Shown here: positions 27,770 through 38,649 of the stretch, piece by piece
How the letters are laid out: every line of letters starts with the position of its first letter
Position numbering within the stretch: the first letter of the stretch is position 1
Notes under the pieces: model-generated
Database searches by the model: none
What the model saw: only the letters and a program-made list of their open reading frames with translations
Told to the model about the DNA's origin: nothing
Translations under genes and position numbers: made by a program
Source of the DNA: Selaginella moellendorffii
Lineage: Eukaryota; Streptophyta; Lycopodiopsida; Selaginellales; Selaginellaceae
NCBI RefSeq assembly: GCF_000143415.4
Contig: NW_003314263.1
Span: 71,833-135,832, forward strand
DNA: 64,000 nucleotides
Direction: 5' to 3'

Positions 27770-29938
27770 ATGCTTCCCGCCAAATTGTTGAGCCGCGAAG
27801 AAGCCTTAGCTCTCGCCAGATCTTGCAAATCTCTGGAAGAAGCACGGGGAATTCACGCTCGATGTCACCATCTCCTCCTCCACGATGTCTTCGTCTCCAA
27901 CAAGATGATCGAGATGTACAGCCGCTGCGGCAGCGTGGAGGATTCCAAGCGAGTTTTCGACTCGATCCTGGACAGGGATTCTTTCTCCTGGGCTGTGATG
28001 ATCACTGCCTACTCGAGGAACGGCGGTTCTGGCCTCGCTGACGCGGAGCTCCTGTTCGATCGGATCCCACGCAAGGATTTGATCGCCTGGAACGCGATTC
28101 TTGCCGCATATGTCAAGAACAAAAGATTGGAGGATGCGAGTTGCGTGTTCGATTTCATGCCCCAAAGAGACACCACGTCTTGGAACCTGGTGATCACTGC
28201 CAGTGCCAAATCAGGGCAAATCGATCGAGCCAAAGCACTCTTTGATTCAATGCCGGAAACAAATCTTCTTTCTTGGACCATAGTAATTAAATATTTTGCT
28301 CTTTCGAGTGAAATTGTCCAAGCTAGAGAAATGTTTGATCGAATGCCTGCGCATGATTTAGTGGTGTGGAACATTTTGATTTTCGCATATGCCCAAGGCG
28401 GGCAAATTGATACCGCAAAGGTTCTCTTTGATTCCGCGCCCCGGCAAGATGTGGTCTCAGTGACTGCAATGTGCGAGGCATATTCCGAGGCGGGTGAATT
28501 TGAGAAACTTACTGAGCTGGTTTTACAGGCCCCTGGCGTAGACATTGTTTTACAGACCATGGTTCTCGTGGCATTTACCCGCGCCGGGTTAATGCGAGCT
28601 GCTAAAGATACCTTCGAATCCATGCCAGAGATAGACTTGGTTTGCTGCAATGCGATTGTTTCATCGTTTTGTATGAATGGGTATTTGCAAGAAGCGAAGC
28701 GATTTCTAGAAAAGTTGCCTTGCCAAAGCCTTGATCTTCTCAATTCTTTGCTGTCTGGATATGCCCGAGAAAGGAATATTGAAAATGCCCTTTGTTTGTT
28801 CAAGAATATGCCACAACATGACCCTTGTGCTTGCACGACAGTGATAGTAATGCTAATTCACGAAGGAAAACTCACAGAAGCACAGTCTGTATTCTATAAA
28901 ATGCCTCATAAGGATTTGATCTCTCTGAACACCATATTGCATGCATACGCTTCTAACGGGTATTTGTACGAGGCCGTATCTTTGTTTGAGCAAGAAATGC
29001 CGGTTCACGACAGAGTGAGCGTGACTGCTATGATTTCTGCATTTGGCCAAGAGGGCGAAACTTCGAAAGCTAAAGAGATTTTCGATCGAATTCCACAAAC
29101 TGATCTTGTTTCGTGGACGTCTTTGCTTTCATGCTACGTGCAAAACGGATGTTTGGAGAGTGCGAGGCAGATATTTGAGAGCATGACACAGAGAAACATT
29201 CTCTCCTGGAACACAATGCTTTGTGGTTATGCCCAATCTGGTCATTTGGAGGAAGCCAAGAACATGTTTATGAATATGCCTCAAAGAGATGTCGTTACAT
29301 GGACAGCATTCTTGACTGTGTTTTGCAATGCCGGAGACATTGACTCTGCCTTTGAAATATTTCTGAGAATCCCCCAAAAGGATTCTGTTTGCTGGAATGC
29401 AATGCTTACCACATATGCCCGAAACGGGCATCTAGAGGGATCAAAGAGACACTTTGATACCATGCCCAAGCACAACTTAGCTTCTTGGAGTGCATTGCTA
29501 GATGCCCACAACCACAACCACACTCCAGAATCCAGAGCTGGAGCTTTCGACACCTTCAATCAAATGGAGCTATTTTTCTTGCCAGACGAGAGGTGCTGCG
29601 TCTCGGTTCTCATTGCCTGCAGCCAGACAGGAAGGGTTTTTGCGGCAAGGTCGTGTTTCCATTCCCTCATCTACGATTTAACTCTAGAACCCAACAGGCA
29701 GCACTTCTGCTGCATGATAGACGCTCTAGGAAGATCTGGCTATGTGGGCTGTGCCAAGGAGCTCCTCTTGAGCATGCCCTATGTGCCCAAAGCACTAGAG
29801 TGGACATGCTTCCTGGGATCTTGCCAGATGAGCCGCAATTTCCATGGATTTGGATCTTGGGCAGCAGGGTTGGTGCTAGAGAAGAACACCCAAAATGCCG
29901 CAGCCTATGTTCTTCTGGGAAACATCAAGAGTTACTGA
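27770..29938 (+). CDS. PLS-class PPR protein without E/DYW tail
   Basis: This is an intronless 722-residue protein. It is built of about 20 PPR repeats from residue 20 on, with typical words such as NKMIEMYSRCGSVEDSKRVF, DLIAWNAILAAYVKNKRLED and TWTAFLTVFCNAGDIDSAFEIF. The S- and L-type mix is characteristic of plant PLS proteins. The last part has the usual pre-E pattern (FCCMIDALGRSGYVGCAKEL, MPYVPKALEWTCFLGSC, AAYVLLGNIKS) and stops there, so the E and DYW editing domains are absent. No clear transit peptide is visible. PPR proteins bind organelle RNA one base per repeat; without DYW it would need a partner deaminase to act in editing, or serve in RNA stability or splicing. Confidence 0.95.
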   Translation: MLPAKLLSREEALALARSCKSLEEARGIHARCHHLLLHDVFVSNKMIEMYSRCGSVEDSKRVFDSILDRDSFSWAVMITAYSRNGGSGLADAELLFDRIPRKDLIAWNAILAAYVKNKRLEDASCVFDFMPQRDTTSWNLVITASAKSGQIDRAKALFDSMPETNLLSWTIVIKYFALSSEIVQAREMFDRMPAHDLVVWNILIFAYAQGGQIDTAKVLFDSAPRQDVVSVTAMCEAYSEAGEFEKLTELVLQAPGVDIVLQTMVLVAFTRAGLMRAAKDTFESMPEIDLVCCNAIVSSFCMNGYLQEAKRFLEKLPCQSLDLLNSLLSGYARERNIENALCLFKNMPQHDPCACTTVIVMLIHEGKLTEAQSVFYKMPHKDLISLNTILHAYASNGYLYEAVSLFEQEMPVHDRVSVTAMISAFGQEGETSKAKEIFDRIPQTDLVSWTSLLSCYVQNGCLESARQIFESMTQRNILSWNTMLCGYAQSGHLEEAKNMFMNMPQRDVVTWTAFLTVFCNAGDIDSAFEIFLRIPQKDSVCWNAMLTTYARNGHLEGSKRHFDTMPKHNLASWSALLDAHNHNHTPESRAGAFDTFNQMELFFLPDERCCVSVLIACSQTGRVFAARSCFHSLIYDLTLEPNRQHFCCMIDALGRSGYVGCAKELLLSMPYVPKALEWTCFLGSCQMSRNFHGFGSWAAGLVLEKNTQNAAAYVLLGNIKSY

Positions 29939-31780
29939 TAGCAATGATCCTTCGATTTTGCGGAGGTCAGAGGCGCAAAATAGGAGACTGCCCCTTGCGT
30001 AACAATGATTTTGGGCGGGCAAGCCCTCTCACAGTGGAGAAACCGAGCATTTACCACTCATCATCCCCCAGTAAAACCAAGAAGGATCAATTATCCTAAT
30101 TTCCGTGCCTCGTTTTTATACCCGACCTTGGCTCCATTATACGCCAATGCATGTGGGATATCTACGTGGCGAGGTGTGATGTATTAGGGTTTATAGCTTC
30201 TCGATTTTTCTCTCTCGTACAGATCCAGGCACAGGATCCTCACTCGGCGATATCGAATTAATTCATCTCCAGCCACGCGACGCCTCAGAAAAAACTTCTG
30301 GCGCAAAGCTCCTTATAGACACGCACTGACGGATCCAGATCCACTTCTATCTGGAGAAATTGGTGCCGAAGATCCGGCGGAAGATCATCCCATTTCCCGA
30401 AAGCCACAGATCCAAATCTCACTGTTGCCCAAGTCTCTCCAAAGACACATTTTTTTCTCGCATCATCTAAATTGGCCTGGTTTAGTCAAGGCAGAAAAAA
30501 GTAGATTCGCCGGGGCATCTCGACGTGGCGCGCGGCCGTCCACTAGCCACTCTCCTGGGCAGGGACCACAACACGTGGCGGCACTGACGCCTCGTCAGCG
30601 CCGTGGGTGGGCTTTATCCGACCGCAGGCCTGCCACGATTGCCCTAGAGCGAGTGGCTCCAGCTCAGCGCACGTGTCCCTGCCGGGCTTGCTTTTAATTT
30701 AACTCGAGTTGGCCGGACTGAGGCTGGCGGACTGGCGCTGTTTGTGGCGGAGAACTTTACAAGGCCCAGCGAAAAGGTCTTTTCTTCCGTGAGCTGGGGA
30801 GATCTAAGGATCCAGCCACAGGAAAAAGTCGCCACAATGAAATGCCCCAGCCCCTCCTTTTTTCTTCGCTTTCAGTCAATCAATGCCGTCCGATTGATGC
30901 AAATGCCACATTAGGGCATTTTGGCGGTGCAAATGCCGCATTAGGGCATTGTGGGTGGCGGGGCGCATTTTGTCCGTATGTTGGCAACGTCGATAGACAA
31001 GTCTGCCACCTTTGTTCCCCACCCAACGTGCCGCTGCTATCTTCTCTCTGGGAGTGTGTGTATGTGTTCAGGCCCGGGGGCAGGGCGCGGTCGGTCCGCC
31101 ACCGAATTGAAAGAATGTGAGTTGTGTGTGGGCTTGCAACACCCATGCACGCACTTTTCTTCTGCGCTTTTCTAGATTAGGGTGGTGGAGGTGGGGTTGG
31201 TTTTTTTTTTTTTTTGGGCCAAAGAGCGTGTAGCATTTGAATTTTGTCGAGGCTTAGCCCACTTCTTTGACCGCTTTCCGTATTTTACCTCCAAAGTTGG
31301 GGACGGTGGCAAAGCTTGTGTGAATCTCTCCAACTTGGCCTAGTTGTTTGAATTGGCATCTGGGCTTGGGCAAGCAAAGTTGTGCCTCTGGGCTTTCTTG
31401 GTTTGTTAGAAGCATCACTTTAAGTCCAATTTTTTTATTCATTCCAGGTGGAGAAATTCTACGAAGACGAAAGAAGGTGGCCCCAAAAGAACGAGCTGGC
31501 CCCTCCATAGCGAGAACATTATCGAGAAATATATCCCCTCCTTTCCATCCAGCCACATTTCACAAATATCTCTACGGGAGTAAAAAAGGGCTTCTAGTGT
31601 GCCTTTCGTCCTACACGTGTCTCCCGGCCAGAGCTGGACGCGTGTCCAGCCCTCCGTGGAAAAAAGCAAAAAGCGCACGCCCTGGCGGAAATCGACGGCT
31701 CCAGATGCCTACACGTCGGACGCGATACTGTACGGTTTTTCTATTATTGGGGTCGCGCGAACGGGAAGAGAATATGCCGT
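29939..31780. other. Long spacer upstream of the MYB gene
   Basis: I find no supported gene in about 1.8 kb. 30,899-30,950 holds a direct repeat of 22 bases with a 30-base period (CAAATGCC-CATTAGGGCATT). 31,201-31,216 is a T run. Open frames here lack family features. The stretch probably holds the 3' region of the PPR gene and distal promoter of the MYB gene. Confidence 0.5.
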
Positions 31781-31782
31781 TG

Positions 31783-31812
31783 AAATATCTTTTTTATAAA
31801 GGAGAAAATATC
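31783..31812 (+). promoter_or_regulatory. Evening-element-like sites flanking a TATA box
   Basis: AAATATCT (31,783-31,790) and AAAATATC (31,805-31,812) flank TTTTTTATAAAG. The evening element is AAAATATCT and is bound by CCA1/LHY/REVEILLE proteins, the class coded by the next gene. The sites are about 550 bases before its ATG; a 5' leader intron would be needed if this is the core promoter. Confidence 0.4.
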
Positions 31813-32356
31813 GGACCCGTTGGTTAAGTTTTCCCGGCTGGGGAGAATCGGACGAGGGGGTAGGTACGTACGAGCGCGCAGAGAGGCTCGGGCGGCAGGG
31901 TCGGAAAAGACGGTAGCAAAGTTATACTTTTGCGGCCCGAGGACGGCCTTTTTGCACTTTATGGATTAAAACTAATCCCCAATCTTGACCGTCCTTAAAA
32001 GTAACGGACGGTGGGATAGCTACCGAAATATGAAGCACGAGATAAAGGGATTTGTTCGCACTGCTGGTGTAGTAGTAGGGTTTTGAGAGCGCTAGCGGAG
32101 AATGCCGCTGCCAATCGCCTAGGAGCGGTCGATCGAGCGTCGCGAGGTGGGAATTCTTGCTGCGGAGCGCGTAATCTTGGCGTGCGGAGGCGTTTTGCGT
32201 CTTCTTGCGGCGATTTCCATCGCAATCGGCGATCTCTTCCCATGGAGCTCCTGCACGAGCTGAATTGGAAGACGTAGCAGCTGATCGGCTGGCTCTAGAG
32301 TCTTCTTTCCAGGAATCCCACAAATTTCGCATTCTCTTCTTCCCCGCTTTCTTGCG

Positions 32357-33852
32357 ATGAGTTCGAATCCCGCCGTGGGCCTGCAACAGGTAATGTTTAT
32401 CTATCCGTGCGATCTTCGAGGAAATCGTTGCTAAAATCTGGGTTTTTGACAGGTTAGAAAGCCCTACACTATCACCAAGCAGCGCGAGCGCTGGACCGAG
32501 GAAGAACACATTAAATTTGTGGAAGCACTACAGTTATTTGGACGAGGATGGCGTAAGATTGAAGGTACGAGCATAAGTTTCATCACATTTCTTTGACTAA
32601 ACTATGGATATATTGCAGAGCACATCGGTACAAAGACGGCTGTGCAAATCCGCAGCCACGCTCAGAAATTCTTCTCTAAGGTGTGCTTCACAGCCTTTTG
32701 CGGAAAGTGAGAGTGGCTTTAACTCTTTCATTGCGTATAGGTGGAACGAGACAAAGGCAGTGCAGGACAGCATATAGAAATACCACCACCACGACCAAAG
32801 CGAAAACCAAGCCATCCATATCCGAAAAAGGCCGGCGTGAACTCGTCGGACGACACGACACCGGGCTACTTGTCAAGCACTCCTAGCTGTTTGGAAGAAC
32901 ACACCACAACCGCACAGGTGCTTAAAACCCGACTTTAGCTATAATCCCGCATTTCTCTTACTGACTTTGGATGGATGTTTGCGCAGTCGATCGAATGCAC
33001 TGGGAAGAGTGGAGCCAGGAAAGGTCTCAAGCTGTTTGGACAAACTGTGCTTGTGGGTGAGCCATCCCCAAGCACGGATGAAGATGAGGCGCAGCAGCTA
33101 AAAGAAGTTTCATCGGGTCCAGAGGAGGAGAGTGGAGTAGAATCTGGAGCAAGCGATCTCCTGCAGAGGACAAAGTGTGGATCATCAGAGGAGACAAGGC
33201 TGCCGGCGAGTGCTAGGAACCACTCGGAGGTCTCGTCGCGTAATCAAGAGTTAGAAAACGCCGAACCGCAGCAGCAGCAGCAGCAGCACGCGCCTGTACA
33301 GCTAAAGGACCATCAAAACACGGTGAACAACCTTATCGTCTTGCACTACGCGGCGTTTCTAGCGGGTATTCATCCTCACGTTGGTCAAGTTAATCCCTGG
33401 CAACTCCTGACTCCACAGGTGCTAAAACCACAGCACGAAATCCTCCGGTGGCACTCCATGACGGATTCTAACAGTCCCAGCGCTGTGGACAAGAGCAGCA
33501 ACTGGGACGCTTCACAAAATGACAGGAAGAATGACACTGACGACGAGGTCGCGGTCCTCGAACAGAGCAAACGCAGGAGACTAAACTCCATTAACGAGGT
33601 GTGTGTCTGCAAAAGTTTCTCCTTTATTTATTTCGTGTTTGCTGATCGAATCGACAGTCGTCCATGCAGGAAAAGAGCAGCAGCTCGAGTACCACGACTT
33701 CTTTGCTTCATGGCGACGACGAAGCCGGAAGCTGTACACAAGCGTGTTCGAATTTGTCAACTCTATCTTCGCACGGCTCTCCGCGGGGAGGATTTGTCCC
33801 TTACAAACGGCCCTCCGCGGTGGACGACGCACAGCGGGGAGAGCGAAGATGA
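32357..33852 (+). CDS. LHY/REVEILLE-type single-MYB transcription factor
   Basis: Six exons join in frame: 32357-32389, 32453-32564, 32619-32680, 32741-32917, 32997-33598 and 33658-33852, about 393 residues. Residues 12-70 form the single MYB repeat ([40 protein letters not shown]) with the class signature SHAQKFFSK. The conserved segment [20 protein letters not shown] follows, which marks the LHY/CCA1/RVE1 clade. The remainder is Ser-, Gln- and Glu-rich with a poly-Gln run and ends in [11 protein letters not shown], another conserved element of the family. It acts in the nucleus on evening elements and links to the circadian clock; the clock role is inferred from the family. Confidence 0.93.
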
Positions 33853-34047
33853 TAACATCTAAGCGGAAGAAAGCTAACTACGGTTTGTAAGCTATTGTCT
33901 ACAGTGTGTTCATAGCGCTCTCACCTGGCTCTTTCTTTACCTTTCGGTAGCAGACGCTCGATCGGGAAAAAGAGAGAAAAAGAAAAGGCCGTGAAAATAT
34001 ATATAGGGAAGAAATCTTTCCTTCTTCGAGGCGAGTGGAAAGCTCGT

Positions 34048-35161
34048 TTAAGCATCACTGTTTAAACCACGCCACCCAGCGCGAAACTCTTCGCGGTACG
34101 CATTCAAGCGAGCCTTGAGATTTGGAGTCCGCAAGGACATGTGTAGAAGCGAGACTGTGACAAGAACGTAGATTGGGTACAAAGTAAGATGAGAATGGCG
34201 AGAACTTACGAATGAATCCCAGAGCGAGTGCGTAAAGGACGGTCTTGAAGGCCGAGGATATGTACCAAAACAACGCGCTCACTGTAGAAAGCTTAGTGTC
34301 AAACATGGAAACTTAACTTCGATCCAAGGAAAACTATGGAAACTTTGCGAACTCTAACTTCGGTCCAAAGAAACCACGCAAACTTTGCGAAAAGAGGATC
34401 GGGCACACCAGAAAAAGCGAAATAGAACTTAGATCTGAAGAGAAAAGAGAATACGTACGTGATAGAATACTTAAAACGACGATCCTGCGATCTGTGCCAC
34501 AAATGTACACGTTTCCTTTCAAAGGACGGCCCCGTACTCCCACACTGCACACAAGTTGGACGAGAGAAAGATCAAGAGATTCGTGGCAAGAAACTCGAGA
34601 AAACTCACGACGTCGGTGGTCTCATCTTTGAAGCAAGAGGAGGAGATAATCTTCGGATCGCTCGCGTTAGCCTCTCGTTCACGGACAAGGCAAAGCTGAC
34701 AAGAAAAAAACAAAAAATTCGTGAGAAAGAAGAGAAGATCGATCGAACGAGAAAAAACCTGTCATTGAGACACGCAGTGCCAATGCTCGAGATGAGAACC
34801 GCTATGAACGCTAGAGGATTACGGATGAAGCCTATGCCTGTGACGACGAAGAAAAAAAAAGGGATGAGAGAACTCACAAAAGATAGAGCTCAAGAACTTA
34901 CAGAGGATGAAAGCTATGGAGAGGAAGTAGTTCGTTCTATAGCTGCGAGAAAACAAAGACATTTTTGAGTAATCTTCGGTGAAATGGAAGCGCAAGAACT
35001 TACTAGTAGAGATTACACTTGACTCGGCTCTCCCATTTGGCCCTGGTCTTTGGAATCGCGAATTTGGCGAAGAATTCAGCTAGCGGCCTCGGCGGCGTCG
35101 TCCACTCCACCTCCTTGAGCGCATCGACGAGCTCCCCCAGTTTCACATTGCCCCAATCCAT
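34048..35161 (-). CDS. PRA1: PRA1-family (prenylated Rab acceptor) membrane protein, subfamily A type
   Basis: Seven exons join in frame with GT..AG sites: 35161-35004, 34942-34902, 34837-34759, 34695-34609, 34544-34459, 34281-34210 and 34154-34048, about 209 residues. The N-terminus MDWGNVKLGELVDALKEVEW and the stretch PPRPLAEFFAKFAIP are hallmarks of plant PRA1.A proteins. NLYYYRTNYF precedes two hydrophobic hairpins (FLSIAFIL...FIAVLISSIGTA and LFWYISSAFKTVLYALALGF). The end RTPNLKARLNAYREEFR is conserved. PRA1 proteins sit in ER or Golgi membranes and handle prenylated Rab GTPases in vesicle traffic. It is divergent from the PPR gene at 35,331, with a telo-box (AAACCCTAAT, 35,234) between them. 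Confidence 0.93.
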
Positions 35162-35330
35162 CGCTTAAGGGCCAGTACCTCCAAGAGATCGCGCGTCTCG
35201 CAAATCGCTGTCGCTCCACTGGGAATCCACACATAAACCCTAATTCGAGAGTTCCTTTTTTTAGGGCGACGAAGAAAAGGGTAAGTCTTGCGATGGAGGG
35301 AAATTTCCGCGGTGGCCCGGGAGCTCGAGG

Positions 35331-38300
35331 ATGATCGAGTGGGAATGGAATCTCTTCCTCGACGCCCCGAGCTGGAGCAAAATCTCGATCCAGAAGGTTG
35401 TTCTTGCAGCGATCAGGGCTTCTACCAGGTCCAAAGATTTGAATCGGGGGAAGCAAATCCATGCCGCTGTGGCGGCGAGCTGCGATCGCTTGGAATCTCG
35501 CGTCGCCAGCAGCTTGATCGCAATGTACTCGCGATGCGGCAGCGTGATCGAGGCTAGAGCAGTGTTTGATGACATGGATTCCCACGACGTGGTTTCCTGG
35601 ACGGCTATCATACTTGGCTACGTCCAGAATGGCGACGCAGGAATGGCTCTGGAGCTGTTCGAAAGAATGCTAGCTCAAGGAGTGTGTGATCCAGATGCCC
35701 GGGTTTACGTCGCTGCGATCAAAGCTTGCGCTCATCTAGCCACGAAAGAAGAAGCCATCGACGATCTTCCGGGAAGAATGGTGAAGTTACGATCGCTAGA
35801 GAGAGGGATGGCTCTCCATTCTCAGCTCGCAAGGAAGAACTGGGACGTAAACAACGTCTTCGTGGCTTCCAGCTTGGTGACTTTGTATCGCAAGTGTGGA
35901 GCGATGGTGGATGCTTGGAGAGTTTTCAAGAGGACGATTGCCAGGGCTGATGCTGCTATGTGGAATTCTCTCCTGCTCGGGTACGCGGAGAATGGAGAGC
36001 CGCAAGTGACTCTGGATTTGCTGCTGGCTGTGGGTGCCCCGGATCGGGGAACTTATGCTGCGGCACTCAAGGCTTGTTCTTACTTAGCAGCGAAAGAAGA
36101 CGCTACCAAACTCGATGGTTTCGCGGTAAAGCTTGACGCTCTAGAGAAAGGCATGGCTGTTCACTCGCAAGCTGGGAAGGATGGCTTCAAGCTCGACGCT
36201 ACTTTGGCCAACACTTTGATAGATACGTACGCGAACTGTGGTGGACTTGTCGATGCAAAGCGGGTTTTCGACAGGCTACCGGATCGTGACACAGTTTCCT
36301 GGACAGCTCTGATCCTCGGCTATGCTGAAAATGGAGAGAGCAAGGTGGCTTTGCAGCTGTTTGAGACGATGCAACAGTCGGGTGGCTGTGTCTCAGATCA
36401 TCGGGTTTTTATTGCTGCAGCGAAGGCATGCACTGATCTTGCGGAGAAAGCTGAGGCCGGAGAAGTTGACATGAAACTGGCGCTCGAGATCGGCATGGCG
36501 ATACATTCTCGAGCCGGAAAGAGCGAAAGTAAGAACGTCTATCTGGCAAGCTGTTTGATTGAGATGTATTCCAGGTGTGGAAGCATGGTCGACGCTCGCC
36601 GGGTTTTTGATGGAGTTTCTCAACATACTGTGGTGCTCTGGAATGGATTGATATCGGGTTACGCGGAGAACGACGAAGGTGATATTGCTCTTCAGTTGTT
36701 TGTGCAAATGATTCACGGTTTTGATGGCTGTGCAGCAGATGATCGAACTTTTGTTGCTGCTGTCAAGGCTTGCACGAGTCTGTCGTCGAGTGAACAAGGC
36801 CGAGAAGTTGGAGGGAGTTTCGTGAAAGTGGCATCACTGGAGAAAGGCATGGCTGTCCACTCTCGAGCTCAAGTTTGCAACGCCGACTCGACAACCTTCG
36901 TTCGTAACAGTGTGATTGGTTTTTATTTCAAGGCTGGGTGTTCTCTAGATGCTGAAAGAGTGTTTTATAGGCTGCAAAATCCGGATGCAGTGTCATGGAA
37001 CAACATGATACTGGGTTACGCTCAAAATGGCGACGTTGAAGCAGCTCTCAACTTGTTCTCACAGATGCAAGCTACGAAGTGCAAAGCCGACGCTCGAACT
37101 TACGTAGCTGTTTTAAAGGCTTGCATCACTCTCGCAACAGACGAAGAGAGCACAGAAATCAACGGGAAGCTGACCAAGAAGACGTCCTTGGAAATTGGTT
37201 TCGCTGTTCATTCTCAAGCTGCAAAGAGAGACTTCGACAGCGACAATTTCGTGGGGAACAGCTTGTGTGCAATGTACGCAAACTGTGGAAGCTTGGTGGA
37301 CGCTGTCATGGCTTTCGACAGAATTTCTCGCCGCTGTGTGGTATCCTGGACGACGCTGATGGTCGGCTACGCTGAAAACGGCGAAGAAGGACTGGCTCTG
37401 GAGGTGCTCGAGTGGATTTTGTCCGAGAAATGCTGCACGCCGGACTCGCGAACTTACGCTGCTGCACTCAAGGCTTGCAGCAACCTTGCGATGAACGAGT
37501 TAAACGATCGAGCACTAGCGGTGAAAGTGAGAACACTGGAGACAGGGATGGCTATTCATTCTCAGGCAGCGAAGTCCAACTTTGCTCGGGATCTTTACGT
37601 GGAAAGTAGCTTGGTGGACATGTACGCCAAGTGTGGAAGCTTGGTGGACGCTCGGATGGTTTTCGAGCGCATGCCATGTCGTGATGAAGTGCTGACAACG
37701 ATGATGATACATGCGTATGCTGAGAACGGGCAGGAGGAGGTGGCAATCCAGCTTTTCCAGGAGACTAGAGCCCGAACGAGGTATGGTTGTATCAATGCTT
37801 GGACTTTCTCTGCGGTACTAAAAGCTTGCAGTTGTGTTGCAGCCTTGGAGTTTGGGCGGGCTGTGCATGCTGAATTGCTCCAGTTTGGGCTGGAAGGTGA
37901 CGCTGTTCTTGTCAACAGTCTGGTGGATTTCTATGGTAAGTGTGGAAGCATGATCGATGCTCATATCGTGTTTGATTCGAGCCACAAGAGCGATCTAACA
38001 TGGAGTGCTTTGATAGCAGGATACAGTCGTCAGGGAGACACCAGTTGTGTGATCGACTTGTTTCAGCAAATGCTACAGGATCAGGACATGAAACCGGGAG
38101 GTATCACACTGCTTTCGGTTCTGACCAGTTGTAGTCACGCAGGATTGTTTGAGAAGGGAAAGTCTTACTTCCGGGAAATGCAAGAGACGCACAGAATCAG
38201 TCCAGATGTAGAGCACTACCATGCAATGATCGACATGTTTGGACGAGCCAACCAACTGGAAGATGCTCTCCTTATGGTGGAAGCAATGCCATTCAAAGCA

Positions 38301-38450
38301 GAGGTGATTACTTGGACAACGCTACTGGCTGCATGCGTCAAGTGGAAGAACGTAGGAGTCGGGAAGAAAGCGTTCCAGTCGCTGCTCAAGATAGACGAGA
38401 AAAACTGCGCATCCTACGTCCTTATGGCAAACAATCTTCTTTCCGGGTAA
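35331..38450 (+). CDS. Long PLS-class PPR protein
   Basis: This is an intronless 1,039-residue protein. About nine long units repeat the order: KACxxL..., LEKGMAVHSQA, a VxNSLIxMYxxCGSLVDAxxVF motif, and DxVSWTxLIxGYAENGExxxALxLF. The spacing matches plant PLS-class repeats. The end carries PDVEHYHAMIDMFGRANQLE and EVITWTTLLAACVKWKNVGV, the region just before an E domain, and ends at residue 1,039 without E or DYW domains. The repeated units are similar to each other, suggesting internal duplication. It probably works on organelle RNA. The first ATG of the frame is 10 residues before the first recognisable helix; no strong transit peptide is visible. Confidence 0.95.
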   Translation: MIEWEWNLFLDAPSWSKISIQKVVLAAIRASTRSKDLNRGKQIHAAVAASCDRLESRVASSLIAMYSRCGSVIEARAVFDDMDSHDVVSWTAIILGYVQNGDAGMALELFERMLAQGVCDPDARVYVAAIKACAHLATKEEAIDDLPGRMVKLRSLERGMALHSQLARKNWDVNNVFVASSLVTLYRKCGAMVDAWRVFKRTIARADAAMWNSLLLGYAENGEPQVTLDLLLAVGAPDRGTYAAALKACSYLAAKEDATKLDGFAVKLDALEKGMAVHSQAGKDGFKLDATLANTLIDTYANCGGLVDAKRVFDRLPDRDTVSWTALILGYAENGESKVALQLFETMQQSGGCVSDHRVFIAAAKACTDLAEKAEAGEVDMKLALEIGMAIHSRAGKSESKNVYLASCLIEMYSRCGSMVDARRVFDGVSQHTVVLWNGLISGYAENDEGDIALQLFVQMIHGFDGCAADDRTFVAAVKACTSLSSSEQGREVGGSFVKVASLEKGMAVHSRAQVCNADSTTFVRNSVIGFYFKAGCSLDAERVFYRLQNPDAVSWNNMILGYAQNGDVEAALNLFSQMQATKCKADARTYVAVLKACITLATDEESTEINGKLTKKTSLEIGFAVHSQAAKRDFDSDNFVGNSLCAMYANCGSLVDAVMAFDRISRRCVVSWTTLMVGYAENGEEGLALEVLEWILSEKCCTPDSRTYAAALKACSNLAMNELNDRALAVKVRTLETGMAIHSQAAKSNFARDLYVESSLVDMYAKCGSLVDARMVFERMPCRDEVLTTMMIHAYAENGQEEVAIQLFQETRARTRYGCINAWTFSAVLKACSCVAALEFGRAVHAELLQFGLEGDAVLVNSLVDFYGKCGSMIDAHIVFDSSHKSDLTWSALIAGYSRQGDTSCVIDLFQQMLQDQDMKPGGITLLSVLTSCSHAGLFEKGKSYFREMQETHRISPDVEHYHAMIDMFGRANQLEDALLMVEAMPFKAEVITWTTLLAACVKWKNVGVGKKAFQSLLKIDEKNCASYVLMANNLLSG

Positions 38451-38649
38451 GCATTGTCAACAGATAGAGGTGACTTGGGAGGTGGCCTTTCTTGCAGGAA
38501 GATTAGAAAATCCAGCGCCAGAGTTGAAAGCCATTCTCAACAAAATTGTAGTAGTCTCGTGATCATACTGGGCAGCTGCGCTCTTGTTAAGAATGGCTTT
38601 CGAGCCTGCGCTTATCCGCGATACAAAAACGTTTTGCGAGAACTGCTAG

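Noticed and set aside
31254-31827. Open frames near 31.3-31.8 kb on both strands
   Set aside because: No family features, no repeat of plant codon pattern, and they overlap promoter-like sequence of the MYB gene.
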